Notes under the pieces: generated by a model | The model's input: the letters and a program-made list of their open reading frames with translations, nothing else | What the model was told of the DNA's origin: nothing | Databases searched by the model: none | Translations under genes and position numbers: made by a program | Origin: Haemonchus contortus | Taxonomy: Eukaryota > Nematoda > Chromadorea > Rhabditida > Trichostrongylidae | Length of the DNA: 64,000 bases | Direction: 5' to 3' | NCBI GenBank assembly: GCA_000469685.2 | Contig: LS997567.1 | Span: 29,639,023 to 29,703,022, forward strand | Part shown: positions 36,271 to 47,678 of the stretch, piece by piece | Layout of the letters: the number at the start of each line of letters is the position of its first letter | Position numbering within the stretch: position 1 is the first letter of the stretch

Positions 36271-37314
36271 AAATGCCTGGGAAGCGTAGTTTTCTCGATA
36301 GACATCTCCACTGGGTTTGAACTTGATGATTTCAGAAGATGATACTTCAAAGAAAGGTATATGAAGGCGCCACTCATCCAGGATACACAGAGAACGTGAT
36401 TGCAGTCATTTGTCTACCAACTTTCTGAATTCGTTGTTAATCAGTGATACCTGGTTTAGCGTATCATATTACAGAATATCTCCGTCCAGCATCATCTTAC
36501 AATGTCGAAAAGTTGGTCCTGATCTTTGCACGACAGATAAGCGTACACCTTTTGATCATTCGTCTATCCATATGCTCTTCAGTAACTCTCCAAGAGAAAG
36601 GATTTCCAAAGTGAAATATGCGTCAAACAGGATCGTATCCCAGGATTCCATTGACCACAGATCTTACCGGAAACTAAACAGGCTTCGAAATAAGATGAAG
36701 TTGTCGATGACAGTGATCACATTTTGGGTGATCATGTTTGCATCCGGCTAGCAATAGTCTGGAAAGAGGCACTTTTCCTTTTTGGCACTACCCAGGAAAA
36801 ATACAGCAAGTCCGTCGCACTCTCCATTTAGATAGTCGATTCCCGAGTCCCTCTCAATGTTAATTAGAAGAGTGATTCATTCCCAAGTGGTTACGCTCCT
36901 AAGGTTTCGCTTCCGGAGCTTGACGAATTCTCTTTCCACATCAAAATGCGAAATCTAGCACAATTCAGATGAGGTTAGGCTCTTAAACGGAACCCTGAAG
37001 CAACAGCAACATTGACCAGACAAACCTATGAATGTAATTAAACAAATTACAGGACCATTCATCTCGGGGCTCATAAGTTCATCGCAAAATGGGGCTGTTA
37101 ACTAATTTAGAAAGCGCCAGTCGAAAAAAATATTCAGAGACACAGGATTTCAAATTGCTCCTCACTGCTACATCATAAGTCTCGATTCAAGACTCCAAAA
37201 CCATCATTTGTTTACTGTATGTAGAATAACTCAGAAAGGCTTTACAGGATAATCTACCCGAACTTCAAAGTCCCAATTCTACACTATGCATGACACTTCT
37301 TTTTTATACTGTAC
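36271..37314. other. unassigned sequence
   Basis: A 113-codon plus frame at 36,410-36,751 has no recognised motif. No termini seen. Confidence 0.35.
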
Positions 37315-37366
37315 CTTTGAGTTGAGTCAATAGAAAAAGTACATTTTGAGCATCTTCACCTTTCAA
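37315..37366 (-). CDS. possible small exon
   Basis: A minus-strand acceptor ttctaaaacag precedes LKGEDAQNVLFLLTQLK, which ends before a gtacag donor. An adjacent open piece upstream (about 37,440-37,530) contains DPNILIREDREHINADR and could be joined through a short intron of about 75 nt. The evidence is limited to splice signals and open frame. Confidence 0.35.
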
Positions 37367-37904
37367 CTGTTTTAGAAGCTTTTTGAAACCGCACAACGAA
37401 GTGAACCACACAGAAAACCTAATGGGGTGATAGTGTGAACACGGTCAGCATTGATGTGTTCGCGATCTTCTCTAATTAATATATTGGGGTCAGATATTGC
37501 CAATTGCGACTGATCGGAGCCATCGCGAAATCAACGTGTAAATAATAAGAGGAAAAAAGAGGGATGAGCTGAAAAAGAGATCAGAGAAAAATTGAAAAAA
37601 AAATTGCGACTTCCTCGTTGCGTGATCTCCACTACATGCTCCGTTTAATTCCCTGAAGACTTTCAAACTGACTGTTGGAATTTGGAATTTGTATGCTCAC
37701 GCGATCATTTAATTATAAGATCACATTTTGCTCTATAGTAGCATGGATTTACTTTCTCATTTGCGATTGCTGCCATCCGTTTCATTAGACAATGAATTTT
37801 TTTGAACTTTTCGAGACATTTCACAGAACGTATACGCAACGGTAGCTTCTGAAAAGTATTCGCATAACAAGGACATTAAAATTCCTTCGGAAACGATCAC
37901 TTAC

Positions 37905-38018
37905 TACCCTCCACTCATAGGACTTCACGGTTTCTAACTCAAGCAGAAGTTTTTGTCTGCAAGTTTGAACATCAATTTCTAGCCCTGTCGAACGATTCAC
38001 ATTATCCCTGAAGCAAAC
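37905..38018 (-). CDS. candidate internal exon, unknown protein
   Basis: The acceptor atatttgcag is followed by VCFRDNVNRSTGLEIDV and an uninterrupted frame of 38 codons, then GTAAGTG (or GTAGTAAG 3 bp earlier). It starts in phase 0. The preceding candidate exon (38,478-38,613) ends in phase 0, so the two join in frame, which is independent support. The peptide is charged and probably helical. Family unknown. Confidence 0.55.
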
Positions 38019-38477
38019 CTGCAAATATAAGATTAACAGCACATTTGAGTAAATCATTTCTCCTAGTACCATTTGAAGTGTTATTTAGGGCCCCATAACA
38101 TAAACATTTCGCCATGGACATCGATTCCTATGAAGAGCTTAAAACCCAGATCGGACCCTGACCCTCGTCATAGAGATTAATCTTGAACACAACTCTGAAT
38201 ATCTCCGTCCTCTACGCGTCATCTATCTATGACGATAAGTCGGAACCATTCAATATGAACGCCACGGGAGAAGTTATTCCCTATACGAGGTCATCGCCTA
38301 TTGCTTTGACACCAGTACTTCTCCAAAACGACGGTTGAAGGAATTTGAATGAAATGAATCAAGACCGTTTGAATAGAGAAAAGGTGTCTCAGAAGTTTCT
38401 CAATAAGTACTTTCAATTTTCTCCTATTCGCTTTACATAGGCCCTATAATGAAAAAATTCCAAAAACCGCAGCTTAC

Positions 38478-38613
38478 ATTTTCCAGTAGCTCCTGCTTTC
38501 TTTCAGTAGCATTCAGAATATCGGTAGTGTGCAACTCGTTGAATTGAGCAACAATTAGTGGTTTGCAGGTAGTTTTTTCAACATCCATCAGCCCATGACT
38601 TATCTGAGAGGTT
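38478..38613 (-). CDS. candidate internal exon, unknown protein
   Basis: The acceptor tagtattccag precedes 45 open codons containing SQISHGLMDVEKTTCKPL and ending ERKQELLEN, then a gtaagc donor. The intron to the next candidate exon is 459 nt and the join is in phase. Sequence looks coiled-coil-like towards the end. No family recognised. Confidence 0.55.
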
Positions 38614-40186
38614 CTGGAATACTACAAAATTCACACACAATATTAATCAGTGCAAGCGCACTCCGGTGTCATAGTGGATTTCTGGGCATGAGGGTTCGAT
38701 AGAAGCGTTTCTTGCAATCAATGTCTACAAGTACAGTGATTATGCTTCGCGAAAAGAGGGTGAAAAGTGCAAAGCACAAACGAAGAGATGCAACGCTTCC
38801 GCAGCAAAAGTCGTGCCAGTTGAAAAGAATTTATGCGAAAAATGCAAATACGTGGAATGGGAGCAGTGCGCCGTCGCCGCCCCATTGTTGAAAGAGGGCT
38901 GATATGCTGACGCACTGTGCAGTTTAAAGCTTCCGCAAGGCGACCGCGTTTGCGCATCCTGATCTGTAGCGCTAATCACGCATGTCCCTCAAGTTAAGTC
39001 CGTTTCCGGACAGATTACCTGTTGAGAATGTGAAGAGCTGCGATTGAATATGATCCTAGTTTTGTTACCTCGACGCCCACATAATGTTACTGCGTTATGA
39101 TTGATCCATTCCAATTTGAAAACCATGAAGGAGTCGAAGTTAATCGCTGGTTTTATTCAGCACCAGTCAGGTCGCTCGGCTTACGCCGGGCCTCATTCCT
39201 TACTTTGACGAAGTAATTAGAAAATGTGGTTAGGGGGGGGGGCATAACATGTATCACTGAGGGCTAGTGTGCGAAGAAGGGGCTGTGACCTGTGCTAGAC
39301 ATGACTCTAGGCGAAAGAATATAGTTGTTACCCGGGTCTTAAACGGGGAGGAGCGGTGGGGCGGGGAGAAATGATTAACTCGCGCAAAGATCTAAGATGG
39401 ATGGGGTATGAGCTGCATATTCGATTGATTCAGCCACTCCCTTGCTCCCTCGCTCCTTCCCTACTAAAGCTTAGGTCAAAAAACTGAACATCCTTGACTA
39501 AGAAACGTTCCTGAGCAGAAGGTGGGCTAACCTCATTGTCTGCGCTCTAGCGTTCCACGTTGAGAAGAAAGCGGAGGCCAGTACATATGGAAATCACAGT
39601 TTTGAAGTATTTGAAGTATCCACTTCGCTCGGCATTACTCACTCCACTCTGCAGTACTCACTCTACTCCAATAGCCTACCCAGCAATGTACTACCTTATA
39701 TATAAGAAGGAAATGTAGATTAAAGCTGGCTTTTCCATATCACTGTCTTCATCGTAACCATAGATTTTTACGGGCGGACAAGCAGTCAAACATACAAATC
39801 GACAACCGATAAACCGACACACCGAGTTACTGCTTTATAAATAAGAGATTGTGTTGTCTAGTATGTCGACGCCTGCGTGGTATCATACAGTATTAGTTCT
39901 GAACGTGAGGGGCTGAAGCTAATCTAGCCATCGTGGGCGCATACATTGTATTACCCAATTACATGCGCAGTACACTCGGAGTATGTCTAGCTCAATGCAC
40001 ATCATGTTTTCGACCTGGGTAGCGACTGAAAATGAAGCTGAATGAGAATATGGGAGTATCGCCGCCAAACAGTTGGGCACATACACTGCGTCTTCCAATG
40101 ATACAGCCACGCACGAACTTCACCAAAACTCACCTTCCAGGGGATTCCCCGAAAAGGCTTAATATGAAAATTCTGCCCTACTCGCA
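38614..40186. other. unassigned sequence
   Basis: Two overlapping minus-strand frames at 38,718-38,979 have no motif. A possible exon at 39,069-39,146 (minus) has splice-like ends, but its phase does not fit the next candidate, so I do not call it. A G-run occurs at 39,233-39,242. Confidence 0.35.
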
Positions 40187-40449
40187 CCCTAACATGCAGA
40201 CTAACAATGAGTTGTATCTCAATAATCTGGACAATTTTCCTTTCATTTTTCGGAAAGGAAAATTGTCCACTTTGCCTACGTTGCCAAATGATACAGCCAC
40301 TGACCAAATCAAATTATTCAGCAGTCAAATGATAACAAAGAGAGGTTGATTGATCAATAATAAGTTGGGCTCCCATTCTTCTAGTGACCTCGAAAACACG
40401 ACTGTCTAAGCTAAATGAATAAGCAACGAGTTCGTGGTAAACCTGACGC

Positions 40450-40690
40450 CAAGCACGATTGCTTTCTTTAGCTCACTGATGCCTCCAAATTGTTTGTTTC
40501 CTTCATGAATCTTCCTTACAATGGATCTCCATGCGTTTTTCATTGGATTAAAGTCAGGACTGCTAGTCCGTCAGGACGGAAGGGTTTGATGCCGACTAAA
40601 CCGGACCTGGGTGCTCCGGCTGGCAAGAATCGGAGCATGATCCTGCATGAATACGAGGTTCTGCTGCCGACTGTGATGCAAAAGGGATGA
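40450..40690 (-). pseudogene. Tc1-like transposase C-terminal fragment
   Basis: Minus-strand reading gives FMQDHAPILAS (second catalytic Asp) and SPDFNPMKNAWRSIVRKIH, where the usual catalytic Glu of the DD34E triad is Lys. Frame changes and the substitution show that it is inactive. Confidence 0.7.
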
Positions 40691-40853
40691 GGCTACGTAG
40701 GGAGTCCCCAGGTGGCGGATAGGAGAATTAATCGCCGATTAAAAGTCACCGGTGCTTGCCCAGAAACGCAGGTGGATTCAGGGGATGGACTCCTTGATTC
40801 TGCTGTGCTGAGTCGATATACCCTCTGTTTCTCGCAGGCGTATCCACGCATAC

Positions 40854-41339
40854 ATGTGTGGTGAGTCTGTGGGAGCAGTTAGGATCCTGCCCATCGACTC
40901 GGCCAAAAGCTTTTCGAGTGACTGGGAAGTATCTGGGAGGCGATTCGGGGCAGCATCCAAAAACAAAGCCCCTCGTCCACTTTGGGATAGCCTGGCAAGA
41001 TCCCGGAGTCGACCCAGCCCCCATGTCAGAGCTTGGCAAGCTGCATGGGCCTCATTCTCCTGAACCTGAGGGAGCTCCCAATACGGACACGTTATGCGAT
41101 ACAGTGATGACCGTTGGACCAGGGTGATTACTGACTGGATCCCTCGGGACATCAAACGAACCCCAGGACGGCCGCCAACGAGATGGTCAGACTTCTTCAC
41201 GAAAGCTCTGAACGAGAGGAATGTTGACCCTCGTGTCCCTGGAGCGATTCATTGGACCACTCGGGCTCGTGAGAGGGACGAATGGAGACGTTACTGGCGC
41301 CCGCTCGAAAAAATCGACGATCAACGGGACCACGGGTGA
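40854..41339 (+). pseudogene. 3' coding end of a nematode LINE (endonuclease-RT)
   Basis: The frame 41,094-41,339 reads [19 protein letters not shown], then [19 protein letters not shown], and ends with [19 protein letters not shown]. This tail is very common at the C-terminus of RT proteins in hookworm-type genomes. The upstream frame (40,858-41,127) appears to be the same reading shifted. Catalytic domains are absent. Confidence 0.7.
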
Positions 41340-42210
41340 TACAGGTGATACCATGACTCCCTCTTGAAAATTCGTCTGGAAAACTGAAGCTTATCCTCAG
41401 ATCGTGCCAGGGGAATGGAATTTCATTTGGGGCATCACAGTTAAACTTTTTTAATCGAGAAAAAATGAACCTGGAAATCATAAATTAAGAGGAAGAAGAG
41501 TAAACAAGAATCCGTGAAGAGGCGCCTTACTCCGGACGGTTTAAATGCAATCCCTGGCAAAAGCGACTCGGTTATCTCGATGCTTTTCGACGATAACGAT
41601 TGCCTTCCCATTTCCCGTCAGCGCCAAACTCAGACTTTCCTACCACGTCCCAAACAGAAATCCTCGATATATTGAGCTTCGAGGAGGGCCTGATTTCCTA
41701 CATGACTTCGTCGAAGACGACGCTTCTCTCAAAATCCTTCGCCTATACGTTTCCAAAGGTAACGAAAACATCCCACAATTCTTTTGGTCAATTACCCGTA
41801 GAATTCCTGACGAAATTGTCGACAAATGAGTGGCATCGGCCCAAATCTCGGACGATTTTGTGATTTGGCAGTCCTTGTTCCTCTTTTGGGTGAATTTGAC
41901 CTTTCTCAAAATCGCATAGCAACCCTTCCTCACCCATTACCTGAAATTGAAAAGGCGTTACAAATTAAGCAATTGTGTGAAGTGAAAATGGAAAACGATG
42001 GGAAAAGATGAGGTGGCTGTATCATTTGGCAATATAGGCAAAATGAGCTTCTCAAAAGAATGAAGGGAAAATCGCCTATGCTATTGACATGGGACTCGTT
42101 GTTGGTCTAAAAGTTAGGTCCGAATAGAGCACTATTTCTATATTAAACCTTTTCCTGAAGTGCCCTGGAACGCGGGTTCTGGTGAAATATATGGGTTATG
42201 GGTATCATTA

Positions 42211-42335
42211 GGAGACGCAGTGTAGGTTCTGAACTGTCCGAAAAATTAGGGTTGCCATGTGTCATGGGAGACCACAGCTTTTTTGAATTTCTCATCATGG
42301 GACACCACGGTTTTTTTGAATTTCTCATATCTAGT
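42211..42335. repeat. short tandem duplication
   Basis: Two units of the type catgggaNaccacNg followed by tttttttgaatttctcat lie next to each other around 42,260-42,330, just before a Tc3-like element. A weaker unit precedes them. Confidence 0.6.
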
Positions 42336-42347
42336 AGTTCTGTAGCA

Positions 42348-43390
42348 CACTGCGTTTCATAAATATAGGGCCACCCTGAATTTTTGCTGTTTTAAGCTTG
42401 CAGCAAACTTTTGGAAGATGCTGCCATAACCAATAGATTCCTCATAACGGAAAACCTTAGTATAGATTTTGTGATGAAATTTCAGTGTAGAATTGTTGAA
42501 ATAATTTCCTTGGAAGGTATTCTCACCTTTCATCAGTATGACTACACATTCTTTAACGAAAAATTTATTACAACAGAGTGGATATTACAACTTCTTAATA
42601 ATGGGTTGGTCCTCCACTATTCGCAAGGACTTCACCAATGCGTCTTGGCATGCTCTAAACCAAGCTAACTATCAAATTGGGATCCAAATTTGTCCAAGCG
42701 TCGAGGGTGGACAGTTTGAGCTTTTTGGCTGTGTAGTACTGCTTTGCTTCATCGTAGATCCCCTTGACAATGAAGGCCCAGACACTCACCAATGGATTCA
42801 AGTCTGGAGAACATGCAGGCCACTCGAGAACTGTGATATTACTACTTGCAGTCCAATCCGAAGTGGAACGGCTGACATGGACAGCCCGTTATTGTGCATA
42901 GAAATCAATGAACGACGACGGTATTGTCAAAGAAATGGTGAAAGTCGCTCTTCCAGCACTCTCTGGTATTATACGGAATCCATACGACATGAAACAAAAA
43001 CAAGTCCATACTGTCCAGCCGCACAAAAGGCGCCCCAAACCATGAGAAATCTTTCACCGAAATTACGTCGCTCCAAAACCAAGTGTGCTCTGCGCAGATC
43101 CCTCCAATACCCTCTTCTACTGTCAGGTCCGTCTAGATTAAACTTCTTTTCTTCGCTCCAGATTACCTAAAACGTAAAATAAAGATATGGAGTCACAGAG
43201 TGCGAAGTGTCGTGATAGCCGTGCCTTCGTCTAATCAAATGAGGCATTTTTCAAGGCGAATTGGAGGCGTGCGACTTTGTGTCGCTCCGACAGTTTTGGG
43301 ACCCGCCCCATCAACTCTGTGGTGATGCTTTGGCTAAGCTGGGTTACCCTCCAGCCAGTGGTTTTGCTCACACGAAGCCGCATTTCAGCG
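42348..43390 (-). mobile_element. Tc3-like transposon, second copy, one end lost
   Basis: The left terminus CACTGCGTTTCATAAATATAG matches 19,013-20,447, and the internal transposase relic aligns through about 43,385. It contains a roughly 100-bp insertion near 42,612-42,715 compared with the first copy. It stops before the N-terminal part, where unrelated sequence leading into a BEL gag begins. Confidence 0.8.
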
Positions 43391-43686
43391 CAGACCCTGT
43401 TCAGAGAGTGCAGCGGCCAAAGCAAGGTAAGTCCAGAACCAAGAGAGGTTCGATACCCACAGAGGTGAAGTCAAGAAACTCGTGATGGTTCATAACTCAG
43501 TGGTGAAATAGCATACCCGCAGCGGTACAACATCTGCGGAAGTTTTGCACTAACAGTGGTGTAAAATGCACACCTCAACAGAGGTACACTAAAAAACTCG
43601 CAAAATGCAGTCAATCATTCACGGTAAACCAATACTGCATAACGCTCTGATACCGAGGTCGCTCATCACGAATTTCCAACTACACA
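43391..43686. other. possible 5' leader or LTR remnant of the older BEL element
   Basis: No LTR pair could be identified. It precedes the gag-like frame at 43,687 and follows truncated Tc3-like sequence, so it may be the leader of that gag. There is nothing specific in the sequence. Confidence 0.3.
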
Positions 43687-44430
43687 TGGCAGAACAGGAT
43701 TATCCAGGCAAGTCTGACGAGGTGCAGCATGAGGAGACCTTGCAGGCTATAAATTTAATAGAATTTGATAGAAGATAGTATATTGCAGATCGACGCTGCA
43801 AACGTAAGCTTGAAAACGCTAATCGACCAAATGAAGGCAAGCTACGACTATACGAATAGTAAGGAGGAGAAAAAGCCTTCCTCAAAAAACGAGATAGGGG
43901 AAGAGACCACTTCAATCACGTGATTAATGAAGCGGTCATTCGCCACTGCATGTTGGGAACACGCCTAACCGAGGCCATCAATAATGGGAAAAGGCTTGAG
44001 CGTAACTGGGCATCTATGGAAGAACAAACCCTATGCGGGGACCACAAATAATATCTACACAGGACTGCAAAGCTTGATTAGTGAAAACGAAGCATCTAGA
44101 TAACTGCCTTTTACTGCTCACTCGATCGCACCACCTAGAGTAAATACCAATTTTCACTGGAAAAGAGGGGAATTCTCCAGAGTTGCGGGCTACCTATGAA
44201 AAGGTCGTGCACAACAACCCGATGCTGAGCACAGTAGAAAAAATGCTCGTACTAGAAAGAAGCCTTCAAGCCAAACCGGACGAGTCAGTTCGAGACATCC
44301 AAATGAACCAATATTATAAGTGCACGATCAGACCGACCGCCAGGGCTCGGAGAGTCCAACAACCCAACGGCTTGCCAAGAGCTAACAGAACAGCTGAGAT
44401 CTGTGAAAAGATGTTCGACAACATATACAT
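43687..44430 (+). pseudogene. older BEL/Pao gag, part 1 (plus strand)
   Basis: It begins MAEQDYPGKSDEVQHEETLQ and is soon broken by stops. The frame at 44,183 contains NNPMLSTVEKMLVLERSL, which aligns with NENKVLNTVEKMLLLKDSL in the minus-strand BEL gag (52,081-53,076). It runs into the TACAT target site of the younger element at 44,426-44,430 and resumes at 53,883, in the same frame register. Confidence 0.75.
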
Positions 44431-44689
44431 TGTGGCGGAACTATATATTCCAAACAGGGAGTTTATCTCCCTATATAAAATAGTGGTTAATATTTATTAT
44501 ATAGATCAATAAAGTAACGGTGAGGCGACAAATAGGAGTCCGAGGGCAACCGCCACTCGTGAGCTCTTTTATGAGCAGACTACTGCCAGGGCGGATCCCG
44601 CCTCAGCTCCGACCACCCCACATCTGGGTGGTCGGACACAAAGAAATGTCTACAACAAAGAGGTCGCGGGGTCGCGGTAATGCGCGACA
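44431..44689 (-). repeat. BEL element 3' LTR
   Basis: In element sense it starts TGTCGCGCATTACC and ends CCGCCACA (TG..CA), 259 bp. Plus-strand features include a 24-bp near-palindrome around 44,609-44,636 (ccgaccacccca / tgggtggtcgg). The purine tract just inside is weak (GGCGTGGGAAA). Confidence 0.92.
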
Positions 44690-44889
44690 TTTCCCACGCC
44701 GACAAAACAATTAACAACAATCAGTAAATATTTGATTGGAGATTTTCCTAGCGTCGATGCGGTGCGGCGTGATCGGCTGGTTGCAGTGGATCGTGGTTGG
44801 ACGATCGGCTGGACGTGGCGGTATGCGGTTGAGCGGTGTGGTGTGGCATATGTTGGCAGTCCGTGCAGAATATAGTTGAATATAGTGCG

Positions 44890-45370
44890 AATACAGGGTA
44901 AGAGCTTAGAACTTCCTCTTCTTAGGGAGAGAAGCCGCTCTTGCCGGGGACAATAGAGCGTTGTGAGGCTGGCGGCATATTCCGCATTTGACCTCACACG
45001 CTGTTCCGTGCGCAGGCTTAAGGCAGTGCCCGCATAGTCCCATTTTGGAGACTTGGAAAATGCGGGCATAGGCACTTGGATAGCGCGGGCAGCGCCCGCA
45101 TTTGTGCGAATCCTCGTTCTTCTGTTATGTACAGAAATACGGGCTGAACGAGTAGTGCGCTCGACCAGTCTTTCCTAGGCGGGCTTCAGGCTAGTGAAGT
45201 TCTCCAACGAGTCTTGAATTAGTGACAATCGCCCGATTGTCGTTTCAAGCTGCTCGATGCGAGCCAACATGGTAGACACGAGTTCGTCGAGCTTGAGACG
45301 GACCACGTCGCTCTGTGATCTAAAGTCTTCAAGAGCTCCGTGTGGAAGTGGTCTTCGTCGAGCAGAGGTT
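44890..45370 (-). pseudogene. gag-like coiled coil and zinc-knuckle module next to the 3' LTR
   Basis: On the minus strand a frame of about 50 codons (45,360-45,179) reads LKLDELVSTMLARIEQLE and continues as a heptad-like helix to a stop. Downstream (about 45,100-44,920) comes KCGRCP, then GLCGHCLKPAHGTACE and KCGICRQPHNALL. This pattern, CxxCxxxxHxxxxC plus CxxCxxxH, closes BEL gag proteins. Its place between glycoprotein and LTR is unusual. It may be a remnant of another element or an accessory gag-like gene. Confidence 0.6.
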
Positions 45371-45535
45371 CGTACTGGGCGATTTTAGCTCTCTGGGCTA
45401 ATGTCGGCTTTAAGTAGGGACCTCAATTTTTACAACTTTTGTACACGCCCTGTCTCATCATAACACCGCCTTTTACGACTCGTTCGGGACTATTTACAAC
45501 GTGCTTTGTACAACATTGTGAGAAGTGCATATACA

Positions 45536-47678
45536 TCAAGTTTGAATCTTGAGATGGATAGTCAATTTTGGCGACGCCTTACAACGTTCTTCCCCTGTCG
45601 TGCTACTGAGAGAATGAGTCGTAAGGCCCACCAGGCTATCTTCAACATGCCAATGGCGACTTTTACACCGCAAGTGATGATGATAAGTAGCATCCTGACC
45701 GCGACCTCGACGATTAATGGGCCAAATATGTATGTTATCATCATTCCTGCTGTAACGGCCGTTGCGGATATCAGCGTTACTTTCCAATATTTTTTTCATA
45801 TTGTTCAAAAGTGGCTTCATGTCGGGTATCCTTACCCTTTTCCACCACTCATCGGGTTGTGACACGTGCGTATCTGTTTCATTGAACACAGCATCATTAT
45901 CGCTTATTTCGTGGAACGTTAGGGTTCCTTTCATAGCGAAAGTTACGTCTTTGAAATCGCAAATTGTGTGACAGTCTTTTTCAATAACGGCGTAATTGAA
46001 GCTTAGATTTACAATACTTGATTGGTTTGAGGATGGAGGATGGAGAATTTAATGAAGAATGTTTGCTCCTCACACTGTACTGTAATCCAAGAAGAAACGT
46101 TGGTTTGACAGGAAATGTGGGCTTGCGCGCCTTCTATGCAATCGTAGCAACCCAGTAGTTTTCCATATTGGATATTGCACGGGTGTTCAATAACATACTC
46201 ACTACTGTTGATCAACGCGTTCGAACGAAGTGCTAAGATAACTTCACCCTCTGTTGAGGATAAATTTAGCTGCTTATCCTTAGCGTTAATTATCTTTGTT
46301 GGAGTGAGGATGGGATGAGTGTTAATCAACCTGGACTTTATATGTGATATCGATTCTAAAGGACAACTGCGGCCGGTTTCTGACCATGAGTTGTAGCAAA
46401 TGCATTCGAAGTGGTAGGTGCAATTGCCGCAGTGTTTAGCTGCTGCTTGTTCAGTTGCGCATTCAGCCGGTATCCTGTAGTTTTCAGGTATTATGACTGC
46501 GTCCTTGGAACTTATTGCGAACTTTAGATTCATCATAGGTGATACGGGCTTCTGAACTGAGATAACGGTCATTCTCAAGTTACCCGCTATTTGTTCCACG
46601 AATGGTTCTAAAACGTGTAGGCTTCTTTTTTCAGTATTAAACAGTGTTGTGTGGACTTCCACCGTGATCACTGGTTTCCAATTCAAGCAATCACCTCGTA
46701 GACTAGTTCTGACTTGGGCTCATGTACAAATCTGTGAAACGAGCAGGAGGGTAGATGTAATAAACAGCCGCATGCAATTTCTCCGCTTGCGGTAGTGCAA
46801 GTAGAGTATCCTGGACATATTGCAGTCCCGTTTAATTCCGGGATTACTTCGTTCCTCCGGATTTCGTTGCACTTTCCGTCAAGGCACGATCCCATTTGGG
46901 GGCATCGTAGAGAATGGTGTATTTTCGGCACCGATTCTCTTGTGGAGAAACAAGCCAACAGTTTTGTTATCATGGTCAATTTGAATGCACAAGTTCATAT
47001 TGACTCGATTAAAGCTGATTTTCTCGCTATACTCGTACCCGCAACTATCTCGTTGCGTGCAGACGAGGTTCACTGTATGACGCATATAGCCGTGTTGACA
47101 GGCTGACAAGGTTTGAAGCGAGGCTATGATGCAGCATACCGTAATCATAGCCGATGTACCCAACGGTGTATACGGTTAAATGACTGCAGCGGTATACTCC
47201 TTAATTTACATAACGTAGCCGGAGTCGGTCTGTTCTTTCGACAAGCTGTGATAAGCTTTCGTCTTATCTTTCTGCCAATGATTGTGGCGACCAGTAGTAT
47301 GGCTGCTAGCCCGAAAAAAAGAATTATGAAAGCTGATATAATGGCACCTTCTGGCCAACAGTGAGGGTTTCCCAGTAGGCCTTTCGAAAGGAATTTCTGC
47401 GCATAAACGCAGAACTTTGGAGGTGAGCACTTTTCGGATTTACCAAGCACTCCATCTCCTGTTAATACTTTTAATTTTATTGTTGTGTTCCTTTCTAGAG
47501 GAGATACAGGTGAATAGATCATGATGTCTTCCGTTCGGCTTAAATATTCTTTACAACCGTTGTCGAGGCAAACTTCGAATTGTCCTCGGTTATATGGAGG
47601 TGTAACTCTTACGATGCCGCTGTTGCATTTGATATGCCCATTAGCGTGCTCTGTGTAAATACCGGATTCACTATGCAT
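45536..47678 (-). pseudogene. phlebovirus-like envelope glycoprotein region, broken
   Basis: Frames at 47,678-47,145, 47,163-46,879, 46,979-46,683, 46,686-46,009 and 45,934-45,536 follow each other with frameshifts. The first is a cysteine-rich ectodomain with NPHCWPEGAI followed by a membrane segment (IILFFGLAAILLVATII) and a basic tail, resembling the end of a Gn-type subunit. The second begins with a signal-like hydrophobic run. The fourth has GCYDCIEG and many cysteines, as in Gc-type class II fusion proteins. A final membrane segment lies near 45,600-45,730. It would be a membrane glycoprotein; several frame breaks disable it. Confidence 0.75.

Larger units (their letters stand above)
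40187..42125 (-). mobile_element. Tc1-like element with long imperfect TIRs, holding a LINE fragment
   Basis: Inverted arms about 115 bp long (40,187-40,301 and 42,011-42,125) share 'tttgcctacgttgccaaatg' and 'atacagccac' next to the interior and 'gactaacaatgagt' further out. Between them, transposase remnants lie on the minus strand: HRDNRVAFARDC near 41,545-41,600, and the catalytic part at 40,450-40,690. The middle is replaced by LINE sequence (about 40,700-41,500). Outer boundaries are approximate. Confidence 0.6.

Noticed and set aside
39069..39146. Additional minus-strand exon with acceptor aaaccag and donor gtaaca
   Set aside because: Its end phase does not match the next candidate exon and the peptide shows no support.
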